Part shown: positions 25,486 through 34,744 of the stretch, piece by piece
How positions within the stretch are numbered: position 1 is the first letter of the stretch
Layout: each line of letters opens with the position of its first letter
Assembly (NCBI RefSeq): GCF_000687935.1
Contig: NZ_JHZZ01000001.1
Coordinates: forward strand, 2,924,001 to 2,988,000
Origin: Polaribacter sp. Hel_I_88
GTDB lineage: Bacteria; Bacteroidota; Bacteroidia; Flavobacteriales; Flavobacteriaceae
Direction: 5' to 3'
DNA: 64,000 bases
Notes under the pieces: model-generated
Told to the model about the DNA's origin: nothing
Databases searched by the model: none
The model's input: the letters and a program-made list of their open reading frames with translations, nothing else
Position numbers and translations under genes: made by a program

Positions 25486-26781
25486 ATGAAATTTTTAAAA
25501 ATTTTACCTATTTTTTTTATTATTATATCTTGTAAAAAAGAAAATAAAAACACTATTAACAAGGAGGATATGGTAAGCAAAGCAAAAGCTATTCATCAAA
25601 AAGTTATAACTTTAGATACACATGTAGATATTAATGTGGCTAATTTTACAGATGATAAAAATTATACTCAAAAATTAAATAACCAAGTAAACCTCCCAAA
25701 TATGGAAGAAGGTGGTTTAGATGTTGCATTTTTTATTGTGTATACAGGTCAAGGAGAGTTAACTGAGGAAGGTTATGATAGTGCTTACAAAAATGCCATG
25801 AGTAAATTTAACGCTATCCATAAACTCACCAAAGAAATTGCTCCTAAAAGAATTGGTTTAGCAACGACATCTAATGAAGTTAGAGATATTTATAAATCTG
25901 GCAAAAAGGTTGCAATGATTGGTGTGGAAAATGCCTATCCTATTGGAACAGATCTTAGCAGAGTAAAAGAGTTTTACGATTTAGGAGCAAGATATATGAG
26001 TCTTTCTCATAATGGGCATAGTCAGTTTTGTGATTCAAATACAGGCGAATCAGATGATATTTGGTTGCATAATGGCGTAAGTGATTTAGGAAAAGAAGTT
26101 ATTAAAGAAATGAATAAATGGGGAATGATGATAGATGTTTCTCACCCATCCAAAAAAGCAATGAAAGATATGATTGAGCTAACTAAAGCACCAATTATAG
26201 CTTCACATTCATCTGCAAGAGCTTTATGTAACCATAGTAGAAATTTAGATGATGAGCAATTACAATGGTTAAAGGAAAATGGAGGTGTTGTGCAAACTGT
26301 AGCTTTTAGTGCCTATGTAGATACAGAAAAAGATAAAAAATTTAAAGAAGCTTTAATAGGTGAAATGGATATTTTAGCAAAAGAACAAAATTTAGAGTTA
26401 GTACCAAGAAGAGAGATTAGAAATTTAACAGGAAAAGCACAAGAAGATGCTATTGCAGTTTATACGCAGTTATCTAAAGAGGCAAAAGCTAAAATGAAAT
26501 CTTCAGAAAATGCGCCAGTAAATGTTGCAGATTTTGTAGATCATATAGATTATTTGATTAATAAAATAGGAATTGATCATGTTGGAATTAGTTCAGATTT
26601 TGATGGTGGAGGAGGAGTTGATGGCTGGAATGATGCTTCTGAAACTTTTAATGTTACTTTAGAATTGGTAAAAAGAGGATATACAGAAGCGCAAATAGCA
26701 CAACTTTGGAATGGTAATTTATTACGTGTTTTAGATGAAGTAGAAGCTGTAGCTAAAAAAATACAAACTGAAGAGATTTAA
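25486..26781 (+). CDS. membrane dipeptidase, M19 family, lipoprotein
   Basis: The 431-residue protein begins with a lipoprotein signal MKFLKILPIFFIIISC. It carries the renal-dipeptidase zinc ligands: TLDTHVDINVANF near residue 45 (His-x-Asp), GVENAYPI near residue 145 (Glu), MIDVSHPSKKAM near 220 and IIASHSSARALCNHSRNLDDEQ near 240 (His), and DHVGISSDFDGGGGV near 365 (Asp). M19 enzymes hydrolyse dipeptides, including ones with D-residues. This one should sit in the periplasm or outer membrane. It is a single-gene transcript closed by a strong terminator. Confidence 0.92.
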   Translation: MKFLKILPIFFIIISCKKENKNTINKEDMVSKAKAIHQKVITLDTHVDINVANFTDDKNYTQKLNNQVNLPNMEEGGLDVAFFIVYTGQGELTEEGYDSAYKNAMSKFNAIHKLTKEIAPKRIGLATTSNEVRDIYKSGKKVAMIGVENAYPIGTDLSRVKEFYDLGARYMSLSHNGHSQFCDSNTGESDDIWLHNGVSDLGKEVIKEMNKWGMMIDVSHPSKKAMKDMIELTKAPIIASHSSARALCNHSRNLDDEQLQWLKENGGVVQTVAFSAYVDTEKDKKFKEALIGEMDILAKEQNLELVPRREIRNLTGKAQEDAIAVYTQLSKEAKAKMKSSENAPVNVADFVDHIDYLINKIGIDHVGISSDFDGGGGVDGWNDASETFNVTLELVKRGYTEAQIAQLWNGNLLRVLDEVEAVAKKIQTEEI

Positions 26782-26803
26782 ATAATTTTTAATAAAAAAC
26801 TAA

Positions 26804-26830
26804 AAAACCATCTCGAAGAGAGATGGTTTT
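26804..26830 (+). terminator. intrinsic terminator of the dipeptidase gene
   Basis: A perfect 11-bp stem AAAACCATCTC/GAGATGGTTTT with loop GAAGA begins 22 bp after the stop codon, and its right arm ends in T4. Confidence 0.85.
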
Positions 26831-26967
26831 AAATTAACTAATTCAAATAATTTACACAATGAAAAGGTTTACTACGTCTTTTCATATAATTTTTAAATCA
26901 AATTCTGTGCCAAAGATTATATTTATGGTTAAATTATTTTAATTTATTGTTTTGTCATCAATAGTAA

Positions 26968-27753
26968 ATGAACTACATTTATTTTATGAATGATAAAAAA
27001 TTATTCTTTTTACTATTGCTGGTTTTTTTAAAACCAAACTTATACGAACTGCATGCTCAATTAAATTTAGCATCAAAAAATCATTATATTTGGTTTGATG
27101 AGATTGTTGGCAATGGAAATTTAGCAATTTATAATGGAACTATTTTTGAAGAAAAATTTAAAGCTCCAGAAAATAATCATCGTTTTCTTTTAGATGATAC
27201 TTACCATTTAGGAAATTTAATTTACGACAATCAGCCTTATTATAATATTTATTTAAAATATGACATTCATGAAGATCAGGTAATTGCGAAATTAGCCTAT
27301 AAAACCAATTTTTTATTTATCAAACTAATCAAAGAAAAAATTACTTCTTTTGAGATTGATAACTCTAATACAGCCATATTTAATACCCAACTTTCATTTA
27401 TAAGTAGCGAAACAAAACCTAAAGTTTCTGAAAAAAAATTCACGGGATTTTATCAAGTTTTACATCAATTTGATGAAATCTTATTGTTAAAAAAGAATTT
27501 TAAAAAAAGAGGAGAAATAATTTTAAACAACTTTGTGTATAGTAATTTTTTAGACAAAGGTTATTTCGTTATTTTAAGAAATAATAATTATTTTGAAGTC
27601 AATTCAAAGTATGATTTTATAAATATTTTTCCAAATCAAAAGAAGTATATTTCTATATTTTATCGAAGAAATAGAAAGTTGTTAAGAACTGATAAAGATC
27701 AATTTTATACAAATTTAATGAAAGATCTTCAGGTTTCAATTAGCAAAACATAA
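26968..27753 (+). CDS. hypothetical secreted protein of the TonB-receptor operon
   Basis: This 261-residue protein has an N-terminal hydrophobic signal (MNDKKLFFLLLLVFLKPNLYELHAQ if the second ATG at 26986 is used). The body is rich in beta-strand pattern and aromatic residues (NHYIWFDEIVGNGNLAIYNGTIFEEKF, LIYDNQPYYNIYLKYDI) and has no motif I recognise. Only 13 bp separate it from the TonB receptor gene, and three more genes follow with the same orientation, so it is the first gene of that operon. A periplasmic or surface accessory role for the receptor is inferred from position only. Confidence 0.6.
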   Translation: MNYIYFMNDKKLFFLLLLVFLKPNLYELHAQLNLASKNHYIWFDEIVGNGNLAIYNGTIFEEKFKAPENNHRFLLDDTYHLGNLIYDNQPYYNIYLKYDIHEDQVIAKLAYKTNFLFIKLIKEKITSFEIDNSNTAIFNTQLSFISSETKPKVSEKKFTGFYQVLHQFDEILLLKKNFKKRGEIILNNFVYSNFLDKGYFVILRNNNYFEVNSKYDFINIFPNQKKYISIFYRRNRKLLRTDKDQFYTNLMKDLQVSISKT

Positions 27754-27766
27754 TCAAATAAACAAG

Positions 27767-30520
27767 ATGAAAAAACACCTATTCTTTTTTATTTTTATGA
27801 TTAGTTTCATTGCAAATGGCCAACAAAAAATAACATTAACTTTTGATAATTTATCTAAAACTGACATCATAAAAAAAATTGAAGAGCAATCTACTTACCG
27901 TTTTTTTTATATAGAAAATTGGTTTAAAGAAACAACATTACATTCAGGTATTTATAAGGATGTAAAATTAGAAGAACTTTTGAATGATATTTTTGATAAT
28001 TCTTTAATCAATTACTTTATCTACTCAAATACAAAAGTAATTTTAACGCAAAACAGTGTTATTCACAACAACTTTTCAAATTTAGTTTGGCAAGAGGAAG
28101 AAAACTTTAATATTGTTGAAAAGGTTAAAGAGACTACACCAATTTTTTACAATGAAGTTGTAAAAGATAAATCATCTAAAATAGGTGTTGTTAGAATTGG
28201 TAAAGAATCAGAAAACGCTACAGAAAAGTCATATATTCTTAAAGGTTTTGCTAAGAACGAAACTACTGGAGAACCAATTCCTAATTTGGTTGTTTTGGTT
28301 GATGATAAAAATTTATCAGCAGTTACAAATAATGAAGGATTTTACTCTATAAAACTTCCTGTTGGTGCCAATACAATTGAAGCTTCATCTTTAGGTTTTA
28401 CAAGTTTAAAAAAGGTTTTTGTAATTTATAATAATGGCAATTATAATTTTTTGATGACAGAAAGTTCTGTTTTGTTAGATGAATTAATTATTGAATCTAA
28501 TAGAGATAAAAATATAAATGACCCAGTTACAGGAGTTTCTACCATAAACATGCAAAACATAAAAAATATTCCACTAATTTTAGGAGAAAGAGATATTTTA
28601 AGAGTGGCAATTTCTTTACCAGGCATTAAAAAAGCAGGAGAAGGAGCAGCAGGTTTTAATGTTAGAGGAGGTAAAGAAGATCAAAATTTAATTTTGTTAG
28701 ATAATGCAGTTTTGTATAACCCTTCTCACTTCTTTGGCATTTTTTCGGGTATAAATCCATTTACATCTGGCGATTTAGATGTCTATAAAGGTTCTATACC
28801 ACCAGAATTTGGTGGTCGATTATCGTCTGTTTTTGATATTAAAACTAAAGAAGCCGATTTTAATGACTTTAATGGTCAAGCTGCAATTGGTCCAATAACT
28901 AGTAATTTGTCGTTTCAAATTCCTGTGATACAAAACAAGGCAAGTTTAATTGTTGGTGGAAGAGGAACTTATTCTAATTGGATTTTAAGACAGTTAGATG
29001 ATGAGAATTTAAGAAATAGTACAGCATCATTTTACGATACAAACCTAAAATATACACACAAATTTAATGATGAAAATACGTTGGAAGTTGCAGGTTATTA
29101 TAGTTACGATTCTTTTAATGTTACTAGAGATTCTGTGCAAACTTATTCAAACAGATTTCAATCTTTAAAATATAATCATAAATTTAACGAGAAAAATAGT
29201 GGTGATTTAATTTTTGCAAATAGTGAGTATAAGTTCAATTTAAAGTTTGATGAAAATGCTGTAAATGATTTTGAACTTGCGTACAGAATTGTAGAAACTG
29301 AATTGAAGTTAAAAATGAAATACGATTTAAACAAACAACATAAAATTGAATACGGTATTTCTAATAAATTATTTAATGTTTCTCCAGGGAATATAACACC
29401 AAAAGGAAATCAATCGATTGTAAATGAATTTAATTCGCCAGAGGAAAGAGGATTAGAATCAGCATTATTTTTATCAGATAATTTTAAAGTAGATAAAAAA
29501 TTACAGCTAAATTTAGGAATTAGAGTTTCTATGTTTACAGCTTTAGGACCATCATCACAAAATATTTATGATCCTAATTTTCCAAGATCAGAAAACTCAA
29601 TTACAGCAGTTAGAGAATTTGATAATAATGAAGTAATTACAACTTATGGAGGTCCAGAAATAAGAACTTCTTTACGTTATTCTTTAACACCAACGTTATC
29701 ATTTAAAACTGGTTTTAATAGTACATATCAATATATTCATACACTTTCTAATAACACAACAGCTTCTCCTGTAGATACTTGGAGGTTGTCTAACATCAAC
29801 ATAAAACCCCAACAAGCAAATCAGGTTTCTGCTGGGTTTTTCAAAAATATTAATGGAAACGAATATGAATTAAGTTTAGAAAGTTACTACAAAACCTCTA
29901 AAAATATTCTAGATTATAAAGTTGGAGCAAGTTTATTATTGAATGATAATATAGAAGCAGATGTTTTACAAGGAAATGGAAAAGCCTATGGAGTTGAATT
30001 TTTATTAAAGAAAAATAAAGGAAAATTAAATGGTTGGGTTGGTTATAGTTATTCGCGTTCTTTTATTCAATTAGATAGTGAGTTTAGTGAAGAAAGAGTA
30101 AATGCTGGAAATTTTTTTCCAGCGAATTTCGATAAACCACATGATTTAAACATTATTGCAAATTATAGAATTACTAAAAGATATAGTTTTTCTGCCAATT
30201 TTTCTTATCAAACAGGCAGGCCAGTTACGTATCCAATAGGTAGTTTTGTAATTAATGGAGAAGAGCGTGTTTTGTATAGTGATCGTAATAAATTTAGAAT
30301 ACCAGATTATTATAGATTAGATGTTGGTTTTAATGTGGAAGGAAATCATAAATTGAAAAAACCAGGACATAGTTTTTGGAATATTTCAGTGTATAATGTT
30401 TTAGGAAGAAACAATCCTTATTCAGTATTTTTTGTAACAGAAGCAGGAGAAATAAAAGCGTATAAAAGTTCCATTTTTGCATTTCCTGTGCCAACAATTA
30501 CTTACAATATTCGTTTTTAA
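27767..30520 (+). CDS. TonB-dependent receptor with STN and carboxypeptidase-like domains
   Basis: The 917-residue outer-membrane receptor has in order: a signal peptide; an STN-like secretin/TonB short domain (residues ~20-85, ITLTFDNLSKTDIIKKIEEQSTYRFFYIENWF); a carboxypeptidase-D regulatory-like domain (~155-235, ILKGFAKNETTGEPIPNLVVLVDDKNLSAVTNNEGFYSIKLPVGANTIEAS); the plug (GFNVRGGKEDQNLILLDNAVLYNPSHFFGIFSGINP); and a 22-strand-type barrel ending in the aromatic VPTITYNIRF. An STN domain in such receptors usually implies signalling to an anti-sigma factor, but no FecR/sigma pair is adjacent. The substrate is unknown. The DUF4249 gene downstream is its usual partner. Confidence 0.9.
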   Translation: MKKHLFFFIFMISFIANGQQKITLTFDNLSKTDIIKKIEEQSTYRFFYIENWFKETTLHSGIYKDVKLEELLNDIFDNSLINYFIYSNTKVILTQNSVIHNNFSNLVWQEEENFNIVEKVKETTPIFYNEVVKDKSSKIGVVRIGKESENATEKSYILKGFAKNETTGEPIPNLVVLVDDKNLSAVTNNEGFYSIKLPVGANTIEASSLGFTSLKKVFVIYNNGNYNFLMTESSVLLDELIIESNRDKNINDPVTGVSTINMQNIKNIPLILGERDILRVAISLPGIKKAGEGAAGFNVRGGKEDQNLILLDNAVLYNPSHFFGIFSGINPFTSGDLDVYKGSIPPEFGGRLSSVFDIKTKEADFNDFNGQAAIGPITSNLSFQIPVIQNKASLIVGGRGTYSNWILRQLDDENLRNSTASFYDTNLKYTHKFNDENTLEVAGYYSYDSFNVTRDSVQTYSNRFQSLKYNHKFNEKNSGDLIFANSEYKFNLKFDENAVNDFELAYRIVETELKLKMKYDLNKQHKIEYGISNKLFNVSPGNITPKGNQSIVNEFNSPEERGLESALFLSDNFKVDKKLQLNLGIRVSMFTALGPSSQNIYDPNFPRSENSITAVREFDNNEVITTYGGPEIRTSLRYSLTPTLSFKTGFNSTYQYIHTLSNNTTASPVDTWRLSNINIKPQQANQVSAGFFKNINGNEYELSLESYYKTSKNILDYKVGASLLLNDNIEADVLQGNGKAYGVEFLLKKNKGKLNGWVGYSYSRSFIQLDSEFSEERVNAGNFFPANFDKPHDLNIIANYRITKRYSFSANFSYQTGRPVTYPIGSFVINGEERVLYSDRNKFRIPDYYRLDVGFNVEGNHKLKKPGHSFWNISVYNVLGRNNPYSVFFVTEAGEIKAYKSSIFAFPVPTITYNIRF

Positions 30521-30533
30521 ATCAGTTTAAATT

Positions 30534-31682
30534 ATGAAAAAAGTCATATATTTTTTATCGATTTTAATTTCTTTTACAGCTTTATATAGTTGTATTGAAG
30601 AGTTTGAGGCTGCTACTACAGAATTTGAAGATGTAATTGTTATTGAAGCAACACTTACAAACGAACTTAAAAATCACGTTGTTAAATTAACTAGAACCTA
30701 TAAATTTGAAGATGGTGGTCCAAGTTCAGAAACTGGGGCAAACGTAAAAATTATTACAAATAATACTACATACACTTTTAGTGAAATAAGTTCTGGTGTT
30801 TACGCATCAAATGAAATTTTTAAAGCAGAGATTGGTGTACCTTATAGTTTAGAAATTACAACACGTAGTGGAAGAGAATACAAATCTAAAGACACACAAC
30901 TTACAAATATTACAGCAATCGATGATGTATATGCAGCAATAACAACAAATAAAGATGGTGTTGAAGGAATTGGGTTGTTTGTAGATAGTTTTGATGCTAC
31001 AAATAGTTCTAAATATTATGGTTATGAATTTGATGAAACGTATAAAATTGTTGTTCCTTATTGGTTTCCTACCGATTTAATTTTAACAGATAATGGTGGC
31101 ATTAGAGAAGTACCAAAATCACAAGAAGAAGAAACTTGCTATAATACCATAGCATCTAAAGGCAGATTATTAACAAATACAACTTTATTAGGTGAAGATC
31201 GTGTAAATGGATTTTTATTAAAATTTATTGCTAATGATGATATTCGCGTAAATACAAGATATAGTATTTTAGTAAAACAATACATTCAATCAAGAGAGTC
31301 TTACAATTATTTGCGAGTTTTAGAAGAGTTTTCAGAATCTCAAAGTTTATTTTCTCAAGTACAACCTGGTTTTTTGGCAAGTAATATTTTTTCTTTAACC
31401 AACGAAAATGAAAAAGTTTTAGGTTTTTTCGAAGTATCATCTGTTTCAGAGAAAAGATATTTTTTCAATCGAGAAGATATTTTAAACACTGATTATCCTT
31501 GGCCTTGTGCAGTTACAGAACCAACAGTACAAAGGTTAATCTCGCAATTAAGAAACAATAGAGTAAAATTAATAGGTGTTTTAGATCCTCAAGATCCAAT
31601 TCCATATCAAGTGGTAAATAGACTTTGTGGAGATTGTACAGCTTCTGGCAGTAATATAAGACCCGATTTTTGGGAAGATTAA
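30534..31682 (+). CDS. DUF4249 family lipoprotein
   Basis: The 382-residue protein has a lipoprotein signal MKKVIYFLSILISFTALYSC, followed by IEEFEAATTEFEDVIVIEATLTNELKNHVVKLTRTYKF, the typical start of DUF4249. Later conserved pieces include SRSGREYKS-like turns and a C-terminal cysteine pair, RLCGDCTASGSNIRPDFW, that could form a disulfide. DUF4249 proteins are generally encoded right after STN-containing TonB receptors and may cap them from outside, much as SusD caps SusC. It begins 13 bp after the receptor gene and its stop abuts the next start. Confidence 0.85.
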   Translation: MKKVIYFLSILISFTALYSCIEEFEAATTEFEDVIVIEATLTNELKNHVVKLTRTYKFEDGGPSSETGANVKIITNNTTYTFSEISSGVYASNEIFKAEIGVPYSLEITTRSGREYKSKDTQLTNITAIDDVYAAITTNKDGVEGIGLFVDSFDATNSSKYYGYEFDETYKIVVPYWFPTDLILTDNGGIREVPKSQEEETCYNTIASKGRLLTNTTLLGEDRVNGFLLKFIANDDIRVNTRYSILVKQYIQSRESYNYLRVLEEFSESQSLFSQVQPGFLASNIFSLTNENEKVLGFFEVSSVSEKRYFFNREDILNTDYPWPCAVTEPTVQRLISQLRNNRVKLIGVLDPQDPIPYQVVNRLCGDCTASGSNIRPDFWED

Positions 31683-33404
31683 ATGTTTAAAATGAAAAAA
31701 ATAATATTTTTATTACTTACAATCTTTTTTCTTTCAGTTTCTTTTGGGCAACAAATATATGCGCAAACGAATACTGATATTCCTCAAGAAAGAATTTTTG
31801 TACACTATAATACTTCTTTTTTTTTAACAGGAGAGCAATTGTTATATAAAATATATTGCTTAAATGCAACAGATAATAATTTTACAAATTTAAGTAAAGT
31901 AGCCTATGTTGCTTTGGTTGATAAAGATTTAAACGTAAAATTTAAACATAAAATAATTTTAAATGATGGAGTAGGTCAAGGAGATTTTTTTATACCAACT
32001 ACTATAGAATCTGGGAATTACAAATTAGTTGCGTATACAAAATGGATGTTAAATGGTAGTAAAAACAACTTTTTTCAGGGAGATGTTGCTATTTTAAATC
32101 CATTTTTAAATAATACAGCTTTTTTAACGAATGATAAAAATAGCCCAACTAATTCTAATATTAAAGAAGAGAATACTATTAGTAAAATAAATTTAGCTAC
32201 TAATAAACAAGTTTTTTCGAAAAGAGAAAAAGTTTCTTTAACTATTAATGCTTCTAATGGTATAGATTTTTCTGGAAAATATTCAATTTCAGTTCGTAAA
32301 AAAGAAGCTTATAAAATACCAACTCAATATTCTTCAGGAAATTATAAAACAATCTTTAAGGAGGAAAAGAAGTTTACAAATTCAGCAAATTTAAAGCAAG
32401 TTCCAGAATTTAGAGGTGAATTAATTTCTGGTAAAATTGTCGATAAAACTACTAAAAAACCAATTGCAGATGTCTATATTTCTATCACTATAACTGGTAA
32501 AGAATATGTGTTTAAAGTATCAGAAACTGATAAAAACGGCATGTTTTACTTCAATATTGATGAAATGTACAACTCTACAAACGCTATTTTTGAGATTGAT
32601 GATCCAAATCGTGAAAATTTAGAAATTATTTTAAATAAAGATGTGTCTATAGATTATAATGCAATTACTTTTAGTGATTTTCAATTGACAAAAGAAGATA
32701 AAAATAGGTTGATGCAAAGAAGTATTTACAGCCAAATTGAAAATGCGTACAACCAAAAGAAACAAGATTCTGTAAAGAATTATGCAAAAACAGCTAGTTT
32801 TTTTGGTACGAATGTATACACTTATATGTTAGATGATTACAAAAGGTTTCCAACTTTAAAAGAAACGCTTGTAGAAATAACAGAACATATTTATTATACA
32901 AGAAGTAGAGATAATTTTGCTATAAAAATACTTGGTTTCGATTTTATTTATGACGATTTAAAACCTTTATTATTAATAGATGGTTTGCAAATTTTAGACG
33001 CGAATGAAATTGCGAATTTAAAGACTAAAAATATTAAAAAAATTCAAGTTTTAAAAGAGAATTACGTTTATGGAACCAAACGTTATAATGGTGTAGTTGT
33101 TTTAGAAACATTTAATGGCGATTACAATGTTGAAGCAAATAAGAGCTACAAAAAGAAGATAAATTTGTTTAAGCCATTAGTTTCAAAAATATATTTTGAA
33201 CAAAAATATGACCTAGATACAAATGATAGAATACCAGATTTTAGATATCAATTATTTTGGGATGCTAATTTTAAGTTTTTTAGTAAACAAAATGAGTTCA
33301 CTTTTTATACATCAGATAATTTAGGAACTTTTGAAGTACATATAGAAGGTTTTACAGAAAAAGGAAATCCAATTTCTGTAAAAACCTACTTTGAAGTTAA
33401 ATAG
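31683..33404 (+). CDS. MG2-like secreted protein with a TonB plug-like end
   Basis: The protein of 573 residues (start possibly the ATG at 31692, [21 protein letters not shown]) has a signal peptide. Its first domain ([28 protein letters not shown]...[16 protein letters not shown]) resembles the MG2 domain of macroglobulin-like proteins in Bacteroidota. A carboxypeptidase-like regulatory module follows ([41 protein letters not shown]). Near residue 420 comes a plug-like strip, [32 protein letters not shown]...[11 protein letters not shown]. It starts directly at the DUF4249 stop and is the last gene of the operon. Its role is unknown. Confidence 0.75.
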   Translation: MFKMKKIIFLLLTIFFLSVSFGQQIYAQTNTDIPQERIFVHYNTSFFLTGEQLLYKIYCLNATDNNFTNLSKVAYVALVDKDLNVKFKHKIILNDGVGQGDFFIPTTIESGNYKLVAYTKWMLNGSKNNFFQGDVAILNPFLNNTAFLTNDKNSPTNSNIKEENTISKINLATNKQVFSKREKVSLTINASNGIDFSGKYSISVRKKEAYKIPTQYSSGNYKTIFKEEKKFTNSANLKQVPEFRGELISGKIVDKTTKKPIADVYISITITGKEYVFKVSETDKNGMFYFNIDEMYNSTNAIFEIDDPNRENLEIILNKDVSIDYNAITFSDFQLTKEDKNRLMQRSIYSQIENAYNQKKQDSVKNYAKTASFFGTNVYTYMLDDYKRFPTLKETLVEITEHIYYTRSRDNFAIKILGFDFIYDDLKPLLLIDGLQILDANEIANLKTKNIKKIQVLKENYVYGTKRYNGVVVLETFNGDYNVEANKSYKKKINLFKPLVSKIYFEQKYDLDTNDRIPDFRYQLFWDANFKFFSKQNEFTFYTSDNLGTFEVHIEGFTEKGNPISVKTYFEVK

Positions 33405-34266
33405 CGTGTTTATGCGCTTTGTAAGAAGAACGTACTAAAGCACCACTTTCTACATACATAAAGCCCATTTCTAAACCAATTGTTTCGTATTTTTTAAATT
33501 GCTCTGGAGTTATAAATTCCTTAACAGGTAAATGTTTTTTTGTTGGTTGTAAATATTGTCCAATCGTAATTACATCACAATTTACTGCACGTAAATCTTT
33601 CATGGTTTGTATTACTTCTTCTTCTTTTTCTCCTAAACCTAGCATCAAACCAGTTTTAGTTCGCATTCCGTTTTCTTTTAAGTATTTTAAAACACCTAAA
33701 CTTCTATCATATTTTGCTTGAATTCTTACTTCACGAGTTAGCCTTCTTACAGTTTCCATATTGTGAGAAACTACTTCAGGATGTACAGCAATAATTCTAT
33801 CAATTTGATCGGTTTTTCCTTGAAAATCAGGAATTAAAGTTTCTAAAGTTGTATTTGGGTTTGCTCTACGAATTGCATCCACAGTTTCTGCCCAAATAAT
33901 AGAACCACCATCTTTTAGATCATCTCTATCTACAGATGTAATTACAGCATGTTTTATGCTCATAATTTTTATAGATCGAGCTACTTTTTCAGGTTCATCC
34001 CATTCTACAGTTTCTGGTCTACCAGTTTTTACGCCACAAAAACCACAAGAACGAGTACAAATATTACCTAAAATCATAAAAGTTGCAGTTCCTTCTCCCC
34101 AACATTCGCCCATGTTTGGACAGCTTCCACTTGTACAAATGGTGTTTAGTTTATATTTATCAACCAAACCTCTTAATTCCGTGTATTTTTTACCAACAGG
34201 TAATTTTACACGTAACCATTTTGGTTTTTTTGGTCTTTCTGGAAGTACTAGAGTTTCTATTGACAT
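33397..34266 (-). CDS. lipA: lipoyl synthase
   Basis: This radical SAM enzyme inserts sulfur into octanoyl-lipoyl domains. Both iron-sulfur cysteine sets are present: [13 protein letters not shown] (auxiliary cluster) and CTRSCGFC (SAM cluster). Further conserved blocks are [33 protein letters not shown] and the C-terminal RSSYKAHK. The frame extends upstream to a TTG at 34287, but a TAAATTTG promoter box overlaps that region, so ATG at 34266 ([23 protein letters not shown]) is the start. Its 3' end overlaps the convergent MG2-like gene by 8 bp. Confidence 0.95.
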   Translation of the reverse strand: MSIETLVLPERPKKPKWLRVKLPVGKKYTELRGLVDKYKLNTICTSGSCPNMGECWGEGTATFMILGNICTRSCGFCGVKTGRPETVEWDEPEKVARSIKIMSIKHAVITSVDRDDLKDGGSIIWAETVDAIRRANPNTTLETLIPDFQGKTDQIDRIIAVHPEVVSHNMETVRRLTREVRIQAKYDRSLGVLKYLKENGMRTKTGLMLGLGEKEEEVIQTMKDLRAVNCDVITIGQYLQPTKKHLPVKEFITPEQFKKYETIGLEMGFMYVESGALVRSSYKAHKHAI

Positions 34267-34284
34267 TTCTTTCGATTTGAATTG

Positions 34285-34292
34285 CAAATTTA
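34285..34292 (-). promoter_or_regulatory. -7 box TAAATTTG of lipA
   Basis: This exact TAnnTTTG match on the minus strand lies 18 bp before the ATG at 34266. It rules out the upstream TTG start at 34287. Confidence 0.55.
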
Positions 34293-34316
34293 CGAAGAAA
34301 TTAAGAGAATAGTCTG

Positions 34317-34683
34317 TTAAAAATTATAGAAATCTGATTGGATTATTCTCTTTTGAATGAATCTTTTTAGTGCAGAAATTTTGCCGGTTTTTTCTTTTTC
34401 GGATAAATTTTCCGGAAGCTTAATTTCATCAATTTGAGATTTTAAACTTTGTTTTAAAGTTGATTTAAAATGCTTTTTCCAGATGCGTGAAATTGATTCA
34501 TAGTAATATTTTTTTAAAAGTAAAATTTTATCAAACTATTTTATATCTATTTTTACTTTTTTGTAAAATATTATCAAAGTTTGAAGTTTTTCCATCTAAA
34601 ATTTCATTTTTAGATTTTTCCAGTAATTCACCTATTAAATTTTCTTTAAACCTCTCATTACTATTGTCATTTGAAAACTTCAT
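34317..34683 (-). pseudogene. small gene split by a one-base frameshift
   Basis: The minus strand has an ATG at 34683 opening a 50-codon frame (MKFSNDNSNERFKENLIGEL ... LQKSKNRYKIV) that stops near 34531. An adjacent frame then continues without a stop as FDKILLLKKYYYESISRIWKK ... [17 protein letters not shown] to 34317. Removing one base near 34536 would join them into one ~121-residue, lysine-rich helical protein. The family is not recognised. A sequencing error or true decay are both possible. The gap around it (34288-34744) holds nothing else. Confidence 0.45.
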
Positions 34684-34744
34684 TTTTATTATTTTATGAA
34701 TTATTTATTTTGATATTTTATCACTTTATAAAAATACAAAATTT

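Noticed and set aside
34487..34699. Plus-strand ORF of about 70 residues in the lipA/Nramp gap
   Set aside because: It is antisense to the frameshifted minus-strand gene, hydrophobic by AT bias, and has no recognisable motif or promoter.
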